Shown: positions 36,412 to 45,770, counted from the stretch's first letter. The stretch is 64,000 nucleotides of DNA from CAYQZD01 sp964421875 (GCA_964421875.1 CAYQZD010000002.1:17933-81932); one strand, 5' to 3'. The notes: generated from the sequence alone by a model not told the origin. Numbers and translations: made by a program.

Positions 36412-37074
36412 ATGAATCATCATGAGCATAAATGCGAGCGCAGGAGGCACGAGGAAGTGGTCGAAATCATCGGACTGCATCTGGAGCAGGGCGAAGTTGG
36501 GATTCCGGACCTGCAGGAGCATGACATTACCCTTCCCCGGCTGCAGGAGTTGGTGGATAGTAATCACATCTTAATTGAAGACGACAAAGTCCAATTTCGG
36601 AAAAAAGGAAAGCGCGAATTTCTCAGCATCATCCGCCGCCACCGATTGGCAGAGAGGCTGCTGCACGATGTCCTGGATTACTCGGACGAAGACGGCTCCG
36701 AGGAAATCGTCGGGAAAATGGAACATATCCTCAACGAGGATGTGACCGACAGCATCTGCACCCTCCTGGGGCATCCCGCCTCCTGCCCCCACGGACTCCC
36801 CATTCCAAGGGGAAGGTGCTGTGAACTTAAACAGGACAAGATTCCTGCCCTGATAACCTCGCTGAACCGGATGGAGCCCGGCGAGGAGGGAGTCGTCGCC
36901 TTCATCTCCACCACCGACCATGACAAGTCGGATCGGCTGGCGGCGATGGGAATCATCCCGGGCGTGAGCATCAAACTCCATCAGTTGAAACCCGCTGTAG
37001 TCGTAATGTTCGATGAAACCGTGCTCTCTATGGATGAGGAATACGCACAGATAATATACCTCCGCCGAAAATGA
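36412..37074 (+). CDS. DtxR-like regulator fused to a FeoA domain
   Basis: 220 residues. Residues 10-70 are a diverged winged helix. Residues 70-125 resemble the DtxR dimerisation/metal domain (RHRLAERLLHDVLDYS, then CPHGLPIP with a Cys/His-rich site at ASCPHG...GRCCELK). Residues 140-218 form an SH3-like FeoA domain (GEEGVVAFISTT, DRLAAMGIIPGVSIKL, ending YAQIIYLRRK). It may act as regulator and as the FeoA partner of FeoB. AAGGA precedes the ATG, and its stop overlaps the next gene by 4 nt. Confidence 0.87.
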   Translation: MNHHEHKCERRRHEEVVEIIGLHLEQGEVGIPDLQEHDITLPRLQELVDSNHILIEDDKVQFRKKGKREFLSIIRRHRLAERLLHDVLDYSDEDGSEEIVGKMEHILNEDVTDSICTLLGHPASCPHGLPIPRGRCCELKQDKIPALITSLNRMEPGEEGVVAFISTTDHDKSDRLAAMGIIPGVSIKLHQLKPAVVVMFDETVLSMDEEYAQIIYLRRK

Positions 37075-38570
37075 TTAAAACCAATTGGAAAGACTGGATA
37101 GAGCGGGACCTGTACCGTGAGCGGATGTTCCTCAAAGGGCTCATCCTGCTCCTTTCAGCCTGGCATCTTGGGGTGATACTGTGGGTGGGATTCCACCGCT
37201 TTGCCTACCCTTTCGAGTTGGAATGGACTGAAGGCGCTGTAATCCAGACTGCAATCCGAATTCTGAATGGTCTTCCCATTTACACCAATCCTGGCCTGGA
37301 ATGGGCCTCGCCGCTCTCGTCGCCGCTTTATTATTATTTGGGCGCGGCTTTAATGAGTGTGTTCGGAGAGGGATTCGCTGCGCTCCGAATTATCTCGCTC
37401 TGCGCCTCCATCGGAACTGGTCTCCTTATATACCGTTTCCTCCGGAACCTAGAAATCGAAGACCTCTATGCTTTCGCCGGATTCGGTCTCTATTTTGCCG
37501 CTTTCTCCGCCGCCGGAGGATGCTACGATCTGGCGCACCGAGATTCATTGGCCCTGTTGCTCGCCTTAAGCGCTTATTTCATTATCTCCCCGAAAGGAGG
37601 TTGGGAAAGAGCAGCTCTAAGCGCCGCAGCGGTGACTCTGTCAGTATTCACCTCACAATACTATCTTCTGATATCAATCTTATTAGGAATATTCTGGTTC
37701 GTTCAGGAACGCCGAAATTTCTATGTTTACCTCGTGACCTGTATGTTACTGGGCGCCGCCGGAGTTAGTCTGTTATACGCTAAAAATGGCTTGCCGTTTT
37801 TAAGAGTTATCATCACTTTACCCCGCTTCGAACCGGGACATATCATCACTTTTTGGTTGACGGAATGTCCCGGAAGATTTCTGCCGTTATGCCTGATGAG
37901 TATACCGGCATTCTATCTCCTGGCGAGAAAAATTAAACGGGAATTTAATAAGCAAGCCCTGCTGTTTATGATGTTATGCGCAGGGCTCATAATCGTATCC
38001 TATATTGGATTTATCAACGGTTCCGAATATGGAAACGCCTTTATGCCCGCAGGATTGGCGCTGGCGGCTATAGCCGCCTGGACTCTGCAGTATTTCAAGC
38101 TGAATGATTACAGGCTGGGCTGGCTGTTACCGGTCGCAGTCAAGGTTTTGGTGATAGCGCAGCTTTGCTTGTTGATTGTGCCGCCTCAGACTATGGTTCC
38201 CACCGAAGCCGATACCGGCGCGGGCCGAGGCTTGATAGACAAGATTGCCTCGATTGATGGTGAAGTTTATATCCCCAAACACGGATATTATGAATATTTG
38301 GCCGGGAAAGAAAGTCATTTCCCCTGGGCGCATCTGTCGCAAATTACCGGCAGGACAGGGGAGGAAGCGCTGAGCAGGATTCCCGAAGACATCAAACGGG
38401 AAATAAAGGAAAAACGCTTCAGCGCTATAATACTCGATGAACCTGCGGAATTCTGGCTGGAGTTCATCAGCCCTTATTATTATCTTGATGAAGAAATCTT
38501 CGAACAGCCGGGAGTATTTAAAACCAAAGCCGGTGAAATCACCCGCCCCCAATTCATCTTCAGACCGTAA
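37071..38570 (+). CDS. Polytopic membrane protein, GT-C glycosyltransferase-like
   Basis: 499 residues with about ten membrane segments from residue 20 to 370, then a soluble domain (about 380-499). The first external loop has an E-W-T-E motif (FELEWTEGAVIQTAIRIL) like the acidic loop of GT-C enzymes of the PMT/ArnT type. It is coupled to the DtxR-FeoA gene by ATGA, which need not mean a shared role. Substrate unknown. Confidence 0.7.
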   Translation: MIKTNWKDWIERDLYRERMFLKGLILLLSAWHLGVILWVGFHRFAYPFELEWTEGAVIQTAIRILNGLPIYTNPGLEWASPLSSPLYYYLGAALMSVFGEGFAALRIISLCASIGTGLLIYRFLRNLEIEDLYAFAGFGLYFAAFSAAGGCYDLAHRDSLALLLALSAYFIISPKGGWERAALSAAAVTLSVFTSQYYLLISILLGIFWFVQERRNFYVYLVTCMLLGAAGVSLLYAKNGLPFLRVIITLPRFEPGHIITFWLTECPGRFLPLCLMSIPAFYLLARKIKREFNKQALLFMMLCAGLIIVSYIGFINGSEYGNAFMPAGLALAAIAAWTLQYFKLNDYRLGWLLPVAVKVLVIAQLCLLIVPPQTMVPTEADTGAGRGLIDKIASIDGEVYIPKHGYYEYLAGKESHFPWAHLSQITGRTGEEALSRIPEDIKREIKEKRFSAIILDEPAEFWLEFISPYYYLDEEIFEQPGVFKTKAGEITRPQFIFRP

Positions 38571-38599
38571 TGTTTAACGATTCTTGAAAATAGTCGCTG

Positions 38600-38734
38600 A
38601 TGTAGGGGCGAACGGCCGTTCGCCCCTAACAAAACACAGAACAGTCTTTTTGGAAATCGCTATAAACACTGTTTCATTATTATAGTGGAATATTAAAGCT
38701 TAAAGTGCAGCAGAGTCCCCGCACTCTGCTGCAT
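38600..38734. repeat. Palindromic repeats after the membrane protein (families F and B)
   Basis: Family F palindrome near 38601-38629 (GGGGCGAACGGCCGTTCGCC) and a hairpin at 38705-38734 with arms GCAGCAGAG/CTCTGCTGC around loop TCCCCGCA. Confidence 0.7.
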
Positions 38735-38857
38735 AATCGCATATGTGCTGTTAACTTTCAGCAGTCGGTCCGGTTTGATTAAAAACTGGCGGAACATTCA
38801 CCGGCGGGGGGAGTTAAAATACACAAACCTTAAAGCTGAAAAAATTGACCTAATACT

Positions 38858-39091
38858 ATGCCCTTCTACGAATATAGATGCCAAAAATGTGAACATGAAT
38901 TCGAGGAACTCATCCGTTGCGAAGATGACCTGAAAAATCTCCGATGCCCCCAATGCGGCGGGGAAGAACTGGGAAAACTGCTCTCACTTTTCGGGATGAG
39001 GACGCCCGGCGGTAAAGTTGTTTCATCGGCGCCCGGAGGGGGAGCGGCCTGCGCCGGATGCGCTAAAACCTCCTGCGCCGGATGTAAATAG
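38858..39091 (+). CDS. FmdB-type zinc ribbon protein
   Basis: 77 residues. The N-terminal ribbon has MPFYEYRCQKCEHEFEEL and RCPQCG, two C-x2-C knuckles typical of the FmdB/CxxC_CxxC_SSSS family. The tail is Gly/Ala-rich with three more C-x2-C steps (CAGCAKTSCAGCK). Role unknown; family members are thought to be regulators. Its TAG is also the first unit of a heptamer array. Confidence 0.88.
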   Translation: MPFYEYRCQKCEHEFEELIRCEDDLKNLRCPQCGGEELGKLLSLFGMRTPGGKVVSSAPGGGAACAGCAKTSCAGCK

Positions 39092-39137
39092 TGATTGGTG
39101 AATGGGGAATAGTGGTTGGTGAATAGAAGATGGTATT
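39089..39137. repeat. Degenerate heptamer array starting at the FmdB stop
   Basis: Seven 7-bp units (TAGTGAT, TGGTGAA, TGGGGAA, TAGTGGT, TGGTGAA, TAGAAGA, TGGTATT). The first unit contains the stop codon. Confidence 0.75.
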
Positions 39138-39186
39138 AGCAGAATGTCAGGTCTATTATAAATCCGCAGGTTGGGTTCTTAAATGA

Positions 39187-39396
39187 TGTGCCCGCCGGGT
39201 CCCCGCACCCGGCGGAAACCCGTAGGGTGGGTTCTTAACCCACCAATTTACAAGTCATTCCGGCGCAGCCGGAATCCTTCTTCGTTGAAGCGCTTTGCGA
39301 ACCGCCCTATTATCAGGGCGTTCAATTAAACGCCCCTGCCGGCAACCGATAATATGTGCGTTATGTCAGGTCCTTAGCGAAACGGAGACCTGACAT
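39187..39396. repeat. Palindromic repeat cluster before mutS (C, A, F-like, E)
   Basis: Hairpin 39192-39215 with arms CCGCCGGG/CCCGGCGG and loop TCCCCGCA; family A at 39222-39283; a degenerate F-type pair (about 39292-39345); family E hairpin at 39359-39396. The stretch 39092-39439 has no gene and lies between convergent transcripts. Confidence 0.75.
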
Positions 39397-39439
39397 TCAC
39401 CTCTACTTAAAGAGTATTAGCTTTCAAACGATCCTTCCA

Positions 39440-42010
39440 TCACGCCTTCCTAATCAACTCATATATCAAATCCAAAGCTTCCCTGGGACTAAGGCTGTCA
39501 GGATTTATCCCCTTCAACATCTCTTTTAACTCGTCCTTCACTCCGGCAAACAGGCTGAGCTGGTCCATCGTATGACCCGATACATAACCCGGACGCTGCA
39601 TTTGCTCCCCTTCCAGCCCCGCCAACACCTCCAATGCCCGCTCTATCATCTTCTCCGGCAGTCCTGCCATCCGCGCCACCTGAATACCGTAACTCCGGTC
39701 GCAGCCTCCGGGTGCGATTTTGCGCAGGAAAATCACCCGGTTCTCGTACTCCTTGACCTGGATGTTGAAGTTCTTCACCCCCGGCAGCTTCTTTTCCAGT
39801 TCCGTCAATTCGTGGTAATGGGTGGCGAACAAGGTCTTCGACCGCAGCCGCGGATTGTCGTGCAGGTATTCGGTGAGGGCCCAGGCGATGGAAAGACCGT
39901 CGAAAGTCGAAGTCCCCCGGCCGATTTCATCCAGCACTATCAGGCTTTTAGTGGTGGCGTGGTTGATGATGTTCGCCGCCTCATTCATCTCCAGTAAAAA
40001 CGTGCTTTCGCCTTCAGCCAGGTTATCCTGCGCCCCCACCCGCGTAAAAATCCGGTCCACTATGCCAATCCTGGCGCTTTTAGCCGGGACGAAACTCCCA
40101 ATCTGCGCCATCAATGTTATCAACGCCGCCTGCCTCAGGTAAGTCGATTTCCCCGCCATATTAGGCCCGGTTATCAGCATTATCCGCAGCCCGCCGCCAA
40201 TATTCAAATCGTTGGCAATGAACTTCTCCCCCGGTGGCAGCAGCCTTTCCACCACCGGATGCCGGCTCTCCGAAAGTTCTATCGTATCCCCCTCGAAAAC
40301 CTCAGGCCGGCAGTAACCGTACTCCTCCGCAGCCTCGGCAAAACCAAGGAAAACATCCAATTCCGCCAGCGAAGCCGCGTCCTGCTGAATCGTTTCAGCG
40401 AAGCCTGCGATGGTGTAGCGCAGTTCGTTGAAAAGCTCGACCTCCAGTTCCTTAATCTCCTCCTCCGCGCGAAGCACCTGCTCCTCGTGCTCCTTCAATT
40501 CTTCCGTTATGTAACGCTCCGCGTTCACCAGCGTCTGTTTGCGGATATACTCCGGCGGAACCTTGCCTATCTGAGCCTTGGTGACCTCGATGTAATATCC
40601 GAAAACCTTATTGTAACCGATTTTCAGGTTCTGGATGCCGGTGCGGGAACGTTCATCCTCCTGCCGCCCGACAATCCACTCCTTACCGCTGCCCGATATC
40701 CGCCGCAGCTGGTCCAGCCGCTCATTATACCCCTCCCTAAAAACTCCGCCGTCTCCTGCAGTGAAGGGCGGGTCCTCCACCAGAGCCCGCCGCAGCCGGT
40801 CCGTAAGCTGAGGCAGCGGATCGATTGCTTTGCCGATTTCCCGCAGACAAGCCTCTTCCGCGCGGTGCAATATCTCCTTGATTTCAGGAAGAGCCTCCAG
40901 TGTCCTGAATAGTCCCAGCGCATCCCGCGGACCGCCCCGTCCTCCCGCCAGGCGGGACAAAGTCCGCTCGATGTCGCACAGCTTCCTTAACCGGGAAGAC
41001 AATTCCCGGCGCAGCGTCCGCTCCTTCAAGCAAGCGTCCACCGCCTCCAGCCGGCGCTCCGCCCCCGCCGCCTCCAAAAGAGGCCGGCCCATCCACCGCC
41101 GCAGTAGCCTCCCCCCCATCGAAGTGAAAGTCCGGTCAAGCGTATGATAGAGCGTGGCTTCTTTGCGCCCGGAAAATGAGGTGAATAATTCAAGATTGCG
41201 CAATGTCGCCGGATCCAGCATCATCCCTGACTTCGAAGGAGCCAGAAATACCCGCCGAATCTGCGAACAATCCCGCTTCAGTTCCTCCTTCAAATAAGTC
41301 AGAACCGCCCCTGCTGATTGCGCCGCCGCCGGAAAATGCTCCAGCCCCAGCCCTCGAAGCGAAATGACGCCGAAGTGAGTCTTAAGAGCGTCCACCGCGT
41401 AAGAGTGAGAAAAATAAAGGTCGTTCACCGGGGATATAACTGTATCCCGATTGAGGTCAAGCGATTCGGAAAGGGAATCCGCGGTAGCTTCGGGAAGAAT
41501 TATTTCGGCGGGAGAAAAATGCATAAGCTCCGCCCCCATCTCGGAAACGGAGCCCTGAGAAACGAAAAATTCGCCGGTGGAAACGTCGGTGAAAGCGATT
41601 CCCAGAACCTCCCGCTCCAAAACCGCAGCCGCTAAATAGTTGTTGCGATCCTCCTCCAGCAGGCTTTCCGAAAGCGAGCTGCCCGCAGTCACCACCTCGA
41701 TGACCTCACGCTTAACCAAACCCCGAGCCTTCTTAGGGTCCTCAACCTGCTCGCAAACCGCAACCTTGTAACCCGCGCGAACCATCTTCGCTTTGTAGTT
41801 TTCCAACTGATGATGAGGAAATCCCGCCAGAGGTGTCTTACCGGAACCGCCGTGGTTGCGGGAAGTGAGGGTCAAGCCCAGCGCTTCGCTGGCGATCTTG
41901 GCGTCTTCAAAAAACATCTCGAAAAAATCGCCCATCCGGAAGAACAAAACCGCGCCGTCATACTGAGCCTTGATGGCTGAATATTGCTGCATCATCGGAG
42001 TGCGGCTCAT
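39440..42010 (-). CDS. mutS: DNA mismatch repair protein MutS
   Basis: 856 residues. Mismatch-binding domain with the Phe-x-Glu motif (RMGDFFEMF, about 25-33), then the connector, lever and clamp domains. The ATPase domain has Walker A TGPNMAGKSTYLRQ, Walker B SLIVLDEIGRGTSTFDG and the His switch FATHYHELTEL. It is the last gene of the miaB-lapA-lapB-SPOR-mutS operon and overlaps the SPOR gene by 4 nt. Confidence 0.98.
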   Translation of the reverse strand: MSRTPMMQQYSAIKAQYDGAVLFFRMGDFFEMFFEDAKIASEALGLTLTSRNHGGSGKTPLAGFPHHQLENYKAKMVRAGYKVAVCEQVEDPKKARGLVKREVIEVVTAGSSLSESLLEEDRNNYLAAAVLEREVLGIAFTDVSTGEFFVSQGSVSEMGAELMHFSPAEIILPEATADSLSESLDLNRDTVISPVNDLYFSHSYAVDALKTHFGVISLRGLGLEHFPAAAQSAGAVLTYLKEELKRDCSQIRRVFLAPSKSGMMLDPATLRNLELFTSFSGRKEATLYHTLDRTFTSMGGRLLRRWMGRPLLEAAGAERRLEAVDACLKERTLRRELSSRLRKLCDIERTLSRLAGGRGGPRDALGLFRTLEALPEIKEILHRAEEACLREIGKAIDPLPQLTDRLRRALVEDPPFTAGDGGVFREGYNERLDQLRRISGSGKEWIVGRQEDERSRTGIQNLKIGYNKVFGYYIEVTKAQIGKVPPEYIRKQTLVNAERYITEELKEHEEQVLRAEEEIKELEVELFNELRYTIAGFAETIQQDAASLAELDVFLGFAEAAEEYGYCRPEVFEGDTIELSESRHPVVERLLPPGEKFIANDLNIGGGLRIMLITGPNMAGKSTYLRQAALITLMAQIGSFVPAKSARIGIVDRIFTRVGAQDNLAEGESTFLLEMNEAANIINHATTKSLIVLDEIGRGTSTFDGLSIAWALTEYLHDNPRLRSKTLFATHYHELTELEKKLPGVKNFNIQVKEYENRVIFLRKIAPGGCDRSYGIQVARMAGLPEKMIERALEVLAGLEGEQMQRPGYVSGHTMDQLSLFAGVKDELKEMLKGINPDSLSPREALDLIYELIRKA

Positions 42011-42627
42011 TGAACCTCCCTGACCACCCGAGTTTTGAGAGGTAGTCTCTTCTCTATCGCTCCGGAGACGGAATCAGCCCCGGACTCCTCCTTGAAACCG
42101 CCCACAAGAACCAAATAAAGCATTTTGTTATTGACAATTTTATCCCGAATCACCACGGAATAGCCCATCCCTTCCAATCGCACATTCAGATTAGCAGCGT
42201 TGATGAAATCGGAGAAAGCCCCGACCTGAACCCAAAATGTCTCAATTTGACCGGGGAGTGAAGGAGAGGTGAGTTCAATCTGAGGACGTTTATTGAGTAA
42301 CTGTAAAAGCGAATCCGCCTTCAAGTAAGCGCCCCGGGCGTAGTAATACTCCTGGAGGCGGCTCAGCGATTCCCATCCCAGAGGATTCTCCGGAAACTGC
42401 TTCCAGATAGATTCGAAAAGCCCTGCTGCCCGTTCACCCTCCTGCTCGAACAACGCTTCCAGAAACTGCTTCTCAATCTTACTTGCCCCCGATTCGCGCA
42501 ATTCCCGGAGTTCATCTATCCGCCCGGCGCGCAATAATGAGATAATCTCCGAGGGTTCAGCGAAGCATAAAGTGGCGGTGAAAAACAACCATAACAATAA
42601 CACTATTGGGTTGAAGCGTCGAATCAT
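42007..42627 (-). CDS. Secreted SPOR-domain protein
   Basis: 206 residues with a Sec signal (IVLLLWLFFTATLCFA, about 8-23) followed by a helical TPR-like segment (about 25-115). A C-terminal SPOR domain (about 130-205) reads FWVQVGAFSDFINAANLNVRL and YLVLVGGFKEESGADS. SPOR domains bind denuded glycan strands at septa, so a periplasmic envelope role is expected. Coupled to mutS by ATGA. Confidence 0.88.
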   Translation of the reverse strand: MIRRFNPIVLLLWLFFTATLCFAEPSEIISLLRAGRIDELRELRESGASKIEKQFLEALFEQEGERAAGLFESIWKQFPENPLGWESLSRLQEYYYARGAYLKADSLLQLLNKRPQIELTSPSLPGQIETFWVQVGAFSDFINAANLNVRLEGMGYSVVIRDKIVNNKMLYLVLVGGFKEESGADSVSGAIEKRLPLKTRVVREVQ

Positions 42628-42642
42628 CGCATTGCCCCGAGG

Positions 42643-43782
42643 CTATAACCTGAAAGAACGCCACCGTTTACATCTGGGGCAGCGCCATTGAGGCTGAGAA
42701 TCGATGTAACCGCATTCCTTGCAAACATAAGCTTCCCGCTCCTCCATCACCATATCCAGGATTTCAAGACCGAGACCGGCTGCCTCGGCGTGCTGCTTGT
42801 CAGCCGCCAGGAAACGGAAAAGGTTCCGTCTTATCCAGAGCGATTCCGGGGAACGGTCCAAACCTTCACGGCAGATGTCGATAGCCTCCGCAGTTTCACC
42901 CTTACGGTCTAAAAAACGAGCCAGAGCCACCACCGCCCGAGTATTCTTAGGATTGTCCCGAACCAGTTCCCGGTAAATCGATTCCACCTCCTGGAATCTC
43001 CCAAGCTCAAAAACCGCCTTCTCCATCTGGTCGAAGGCAAGATAAGACAGCAGGGGATTGTTCTTAAAAAACTTCCGCCACTCCGAAAGCGCGTCCTCTG
43101 TCCGATTTTCCAGGATATAAGACCCGGCAAGCTCCAGATATGCCGGCGCTAATGAGTTATCCAGTTTCAAAGCCGCGCGGTAGCGCAGACGGGCGTCATG
43201 CTCCCTGCCACCTGAAGACTTGATCGCATTTCCCTCCATCACCCGATAAAGCGCCAGTTTCTCCCGGTCGTGAACGCCAATGATTGACTGAATTCGCTTC
43301 TCTACTTCAAAAGCGGACTTCCAATCACCCAGTGTCTCTTCTATTTCCAACCACTTACCCAGCGCCCAGACATCGTTCTTGTCGATGGAAAGAAGACCAT
43401 TGATAAAGGGGATAGCTCCTCGAAGGCTGCCGCCCGCTAAATGGTCAAGCACCAGCGAACGAAGCAGCTTGGTCTTAAGACCGGGGGTGAGTCTTTCCCG
43501 CACTGTAAGTTCTTTGTGAACCTTAATCGCCAGTTGGCCCTGATCCATCTCCCGCAGGATGTCGCCATATAGAATGTAAGCCTCGATGTTCTCCGTGTCC
43601 TCCTTTACAACCTGCCGCAGTTTGTCCAAAGCCTTGCGCTTTTCGCCCGCGAGAAGAAGCGAAAGCGCCTGGGTGTAAGGAGGCTGCTGCCGGGAGCGCT
43701 GACGCTTGGTGTAAACAAGCGTTCCCACAGAAGCAAGGATGAACAATCCCGCCGCCAATATGACTATCGCTTCCCAACTCAT
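42643..43782 (-). CDS. lapB: LapB/YciM-like TPR protein with C-terminal rubredoxin-type zinc site
   Basis: 379 residues. N-terminal membrane anchor (about 4-22), then about eight TPR units. The last about 30 residues have a metal site of two C-x2-C pairs (VCKECGYIDSQPQWRCPRCK). This is the LapB layout; in E. coli LapB guides LpxC turnover and LPS assembly. The lapA-like gene lies 1 nt upstream. Confidence 0.9.
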   Translation of the reverse strand: MSWEAIVILAAGLFILASVGTLVYTKRQRSRQQPPYTQALSLLLAGEKRKALDKLRQVVKEDTENIEAYILYGDILREMDQGQLAIKVHKELTVRERLTPGLKTKLLRSLVLDHLAGGSLRGAIPFINGLLSIDKNDVWALGKWLEIEETLGDWKSAFEVEKRIQSIIGVHDREKLALYRVMEGNAIKSSGGREHDARLRYRAALKLDNSLAPAYLELAGSYILENRTEDALSEWRKFFKNNPLLSYLAFDQMEKAVFELGRFQEVESIYRELVRDNPKNTRAVVALARFLDRKGETAEAIDICREGLDRSPESLWIRRNLFRFLAADKQHAEAAGLGLEILDMVMEEREAYVCKECGYIDSQPQWRCPRCKRWRSFRL

Positions 43783-43783
43783 A

Positions 43784-44125
43784 TCAGTCTTCCTCTTCCT
43801 CGCTCTCTAAAGAGGCCTCCGGAAATGTAGGAACCTCCTCCTCTATCGATAGGTTCCGAAGCCGGTCGAGTTCATCGCGAAGCCGGCGGTTTTCACGCTT
43901 ATGACGCCCGATTTCCGTCTTCAACTGGAACAGATTGTAAATGGATATCAGGAAGAAAACCAAAACGCCCAGTGCAAAGGCGATATAGAGAGCAAAGTAG
44001 AGCGGCATCTCTGGCGTAATATAACCCCCGATGTGAATCTGCACTTTCTGGTCCTGATTCTGAAGGGAAAATCCCAGAATGGCAAGCAGGACGAGGATTA
44101 TCAAACTCCAGCGGATAATCCACAT
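43784..44125 (-). CDS. lapA: LapA-like (DUF1049) membrane protein
   Basis: 113 residues with two membrane segments (about 5-22 and 42-65), including FSLQNQDQKVQIHI between them as in LapA. A coiled helix (KTEIGRHKRENRRLRDELDRL) and an acidic tail follow. The LapA-LapB order matches proteobacterial lapAB. Confidence 0.85.
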   Translation of the reverse strand: MWIIRWSLIILVLLAILGFSLQNQDQKVQIHIGGYITPEMPLYFALYIAFALGVLVFFLISIYNLFQLKTEIGRHKRENRRLRDELDRLRNLSIEEEVPTFPEASLESEEEED

Positions 44126-44140
44126 AATAGTTAACTCCGG

Positions 44141-45469
44141 TTATATTGTGATGTTGAATGCTTCTTTTCTCGAACTGCACCTGAGAGTGAATCCCGATAC
44201 CGAGTTCACCGATACTCTGACAAAGTCCCCCGGCGAATAGTCGCCTCGGGGGAAAATGGCTATCCGGTTGTATTCGGTGCGCCCCATCCAGTAATCCGAA
44301 TCCTTCTTACTCGCGCGCTCCACCAGCGCCGTGAAACTTCTGCCGATTTGAGCCTCCAGGTTCTCCCGCGAAATCCTGCGCGTGAAGGTGATTACTTCCT
44401 CCAAACGCTCGATCTTCTCCGCCTCAGGCACGTCATCGGTAAGCCCGGCGGCGGAAGTCCCCTCCCGCGGTGAATAACGGTAAGTGAAAGCGTCGTCGAA
44501 TCTGACCGCCTCTATCAAATCTAAAGTCGCACGGTAATCCTCATCCCTCTCCGAGGGGAAACCGACGATGACGTCGGTAGTGAGCGAAATTCCCGGAATG
44601 ATGCGGCGAGCCTTTTCCGTAAGCGCCAGGTATTCAGCGCCGCTGTAACCTCGCTTCATCAGCCCCAAAATCCGGTCGCTCCCCGCCTGGAAGGGCAGAT
44701 GCAAATGCGGAGCGGCGCTGCCGCACTCCGCCATCGCTTCCAGTAGTTCATCGGAAAGGTCTTTGGGGTGAGAAGTCAGGAAACGCAGGCGCTCTACCCC
44801 CCCCACCTTATCCACTTCCCTGAGTAACTTTGGAAAGTTTATGTCATTATGATTGTAAGAGTTAACGTTTTGCCCCAGCAGGGTAATCTCTTTTACCCCG
44901 GCCGCCGTCAAATACTCGATTTCAGCGATAATGCTCTGAGCCGGGCGAGACCTCTCCCCGCCGCGGACATAAGGAACAATGCAGTAAGAACAGTAGTTGT
45001 CACAGCCCCGCGCTATCGCTACCCCTGCGCTCACGCCGGAACAGACTGGAAGCAGATTCTCGTAGGTTTCGACGGGATTGTCCCCCATCCACACCCTTCG
45101 AGTGAATTCATCAGATACTAAAAGTTCCGGTAGTTTACGGTATCCGTCAGGACCCACCACCAAATCAAGATGCGGAAATTCCTCCAGCAGCCTTTCCCCA
45201 AACCGGCTCCCCATACATCCCATCAGTATGATTCGCAGCCCCGGATTGGAACGCTTAAGCGCCTTGTATTGCGATAGAAGTGAAAATACCCGCTGTTCCG
45301 CATGACGCCGAACACTGCAGGTGTTGATAAGTAAAAAATCAGCCGTCTTCCTGTCGCTTGCAGGAGTCATTCCGCGCAATTGAAGCAGATGCTCCACCAG
45401 CGCGGAATCGTAATCGTTCATCTCACAGCCGTATGTCTCGATGAAGTATCTTCCCTTCAATACATCCAT
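44141..45469 (-). CDS. miaB: tRNA-2-methylthio-N6-dimethylallyladenosine synthase
   Basis: Adds methylthio to i6A37 in tRNA. 442 residues. The N-terminal UPF0004 domain has cysteines of the auxiliary cluster (YGCEMNDYDS, TCSVR, GCMGSRFG). The radical SAM motif C-x3-C-x2-C is CDNYCSYCIVPYVRG, and a C-terminal TRAM domain (about 375-435) follows. A -10 box at 45476-45481 would put the transcript start at the ATG itself. First gene of a five-gene operon. Confidence 0.96.
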   Translation of the reverse strand: MDVLKGRYFIETYGCEMNDYDSALVEHLLQLRGMTPASDRKTADFLLINTCSVRRHAEQRVFSLLSQYKALKRSNPGLRIILMGCMGSRFGERLLEEFPHLDLVVGPDGYRKLPELLVSDEFTRRVWMGDNPVETYENLLPVCSGVSAGVAIARGCDNYCSYCIVPYVRGGERSRPAQSIIAEIEYLTAAGVKEITLLGQNVNSYNHNDINFPKLLREVDKVGGVERLRFLTSHPKDLSDELLEAMAECGSAAPHLHLPFQAGSDRILGLMKRGYSGAEYLALTEKARRIIPGISLTTDVIVGFPSERDEDYRATLDLIEAVRFDDAFTYRYSPREGTSAAGLTDDVPEAEKIERLEEVITFTRRISRENLEAQIGRSFTALVERASKKDSDYWMGRTEYNRIAIFPRGDYSPGDFVRVSVNSVSGFTLRCSSRKEAFNITI

Positions 45470-45475
45470 AAGAAT

Positions 45476-45504
45476 AATATAAGGAATTCATAAAGATAAA
45501 TCAA
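45476..45504 (-). promoter_or_regulatory. Sigma-70-type promoter for the miaB operon
   Basis: On the minus strand: TTGATT (45499-45504), a 17-nt spacer and TATATT (45476-45481). The expected transcript start coincides with the miaB start codon, implying a leaderless message. Confidence 0.6.
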
Positions 45505-45536
45505 AAATCGACTTGTGTTATTCAGGAGTGTCTTTC

Positions 45537-45765
45537 GTGCCGCAGAGTCCCCGCACTCTGCGGCACAACACCTGCGCTCTCAATTGTAGGTCGGCTTATT
45601 CAAAGCCGACAACCGGCAACAGGTAACCGGAAACCGGCAACCATAAACTTACTGAGCTGCCAGGTCCCCGCACCCGTTAGTGTTGCGTTATGTCAGGTCT
45701 TTAGCGTAGCGGAGACCAGACATAATTTTTCCCTCCTTCCCACGCTCCCCCGTGAAAATGCAAAT
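45537..45765. repeat. Repeat cluster between miaB and the next gene
   Basis: Hairpin 45537-45566 (arms GTGCCGCAGAG/CTCTGCGGCAC, loop TCCCCGCA); palindrome about 45591-45610 (GTCGGCT/AGCCGAC); heptamer array 45605-45646 (ACCGGCA-like units, six); a degenerate C hairpin; family E hairpin 45687-45726; and a family D copy (about 45736-45765). No gene. Confidence 0.75.
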
Positions 45766-45770
45766 ATGAC

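Noticed and set aside
36640..36670. Sigma-54-like GG-N10-GC match
   Set aside because: It is inside the DtxR-FeoA coding region and lacks the TGGCAC context.
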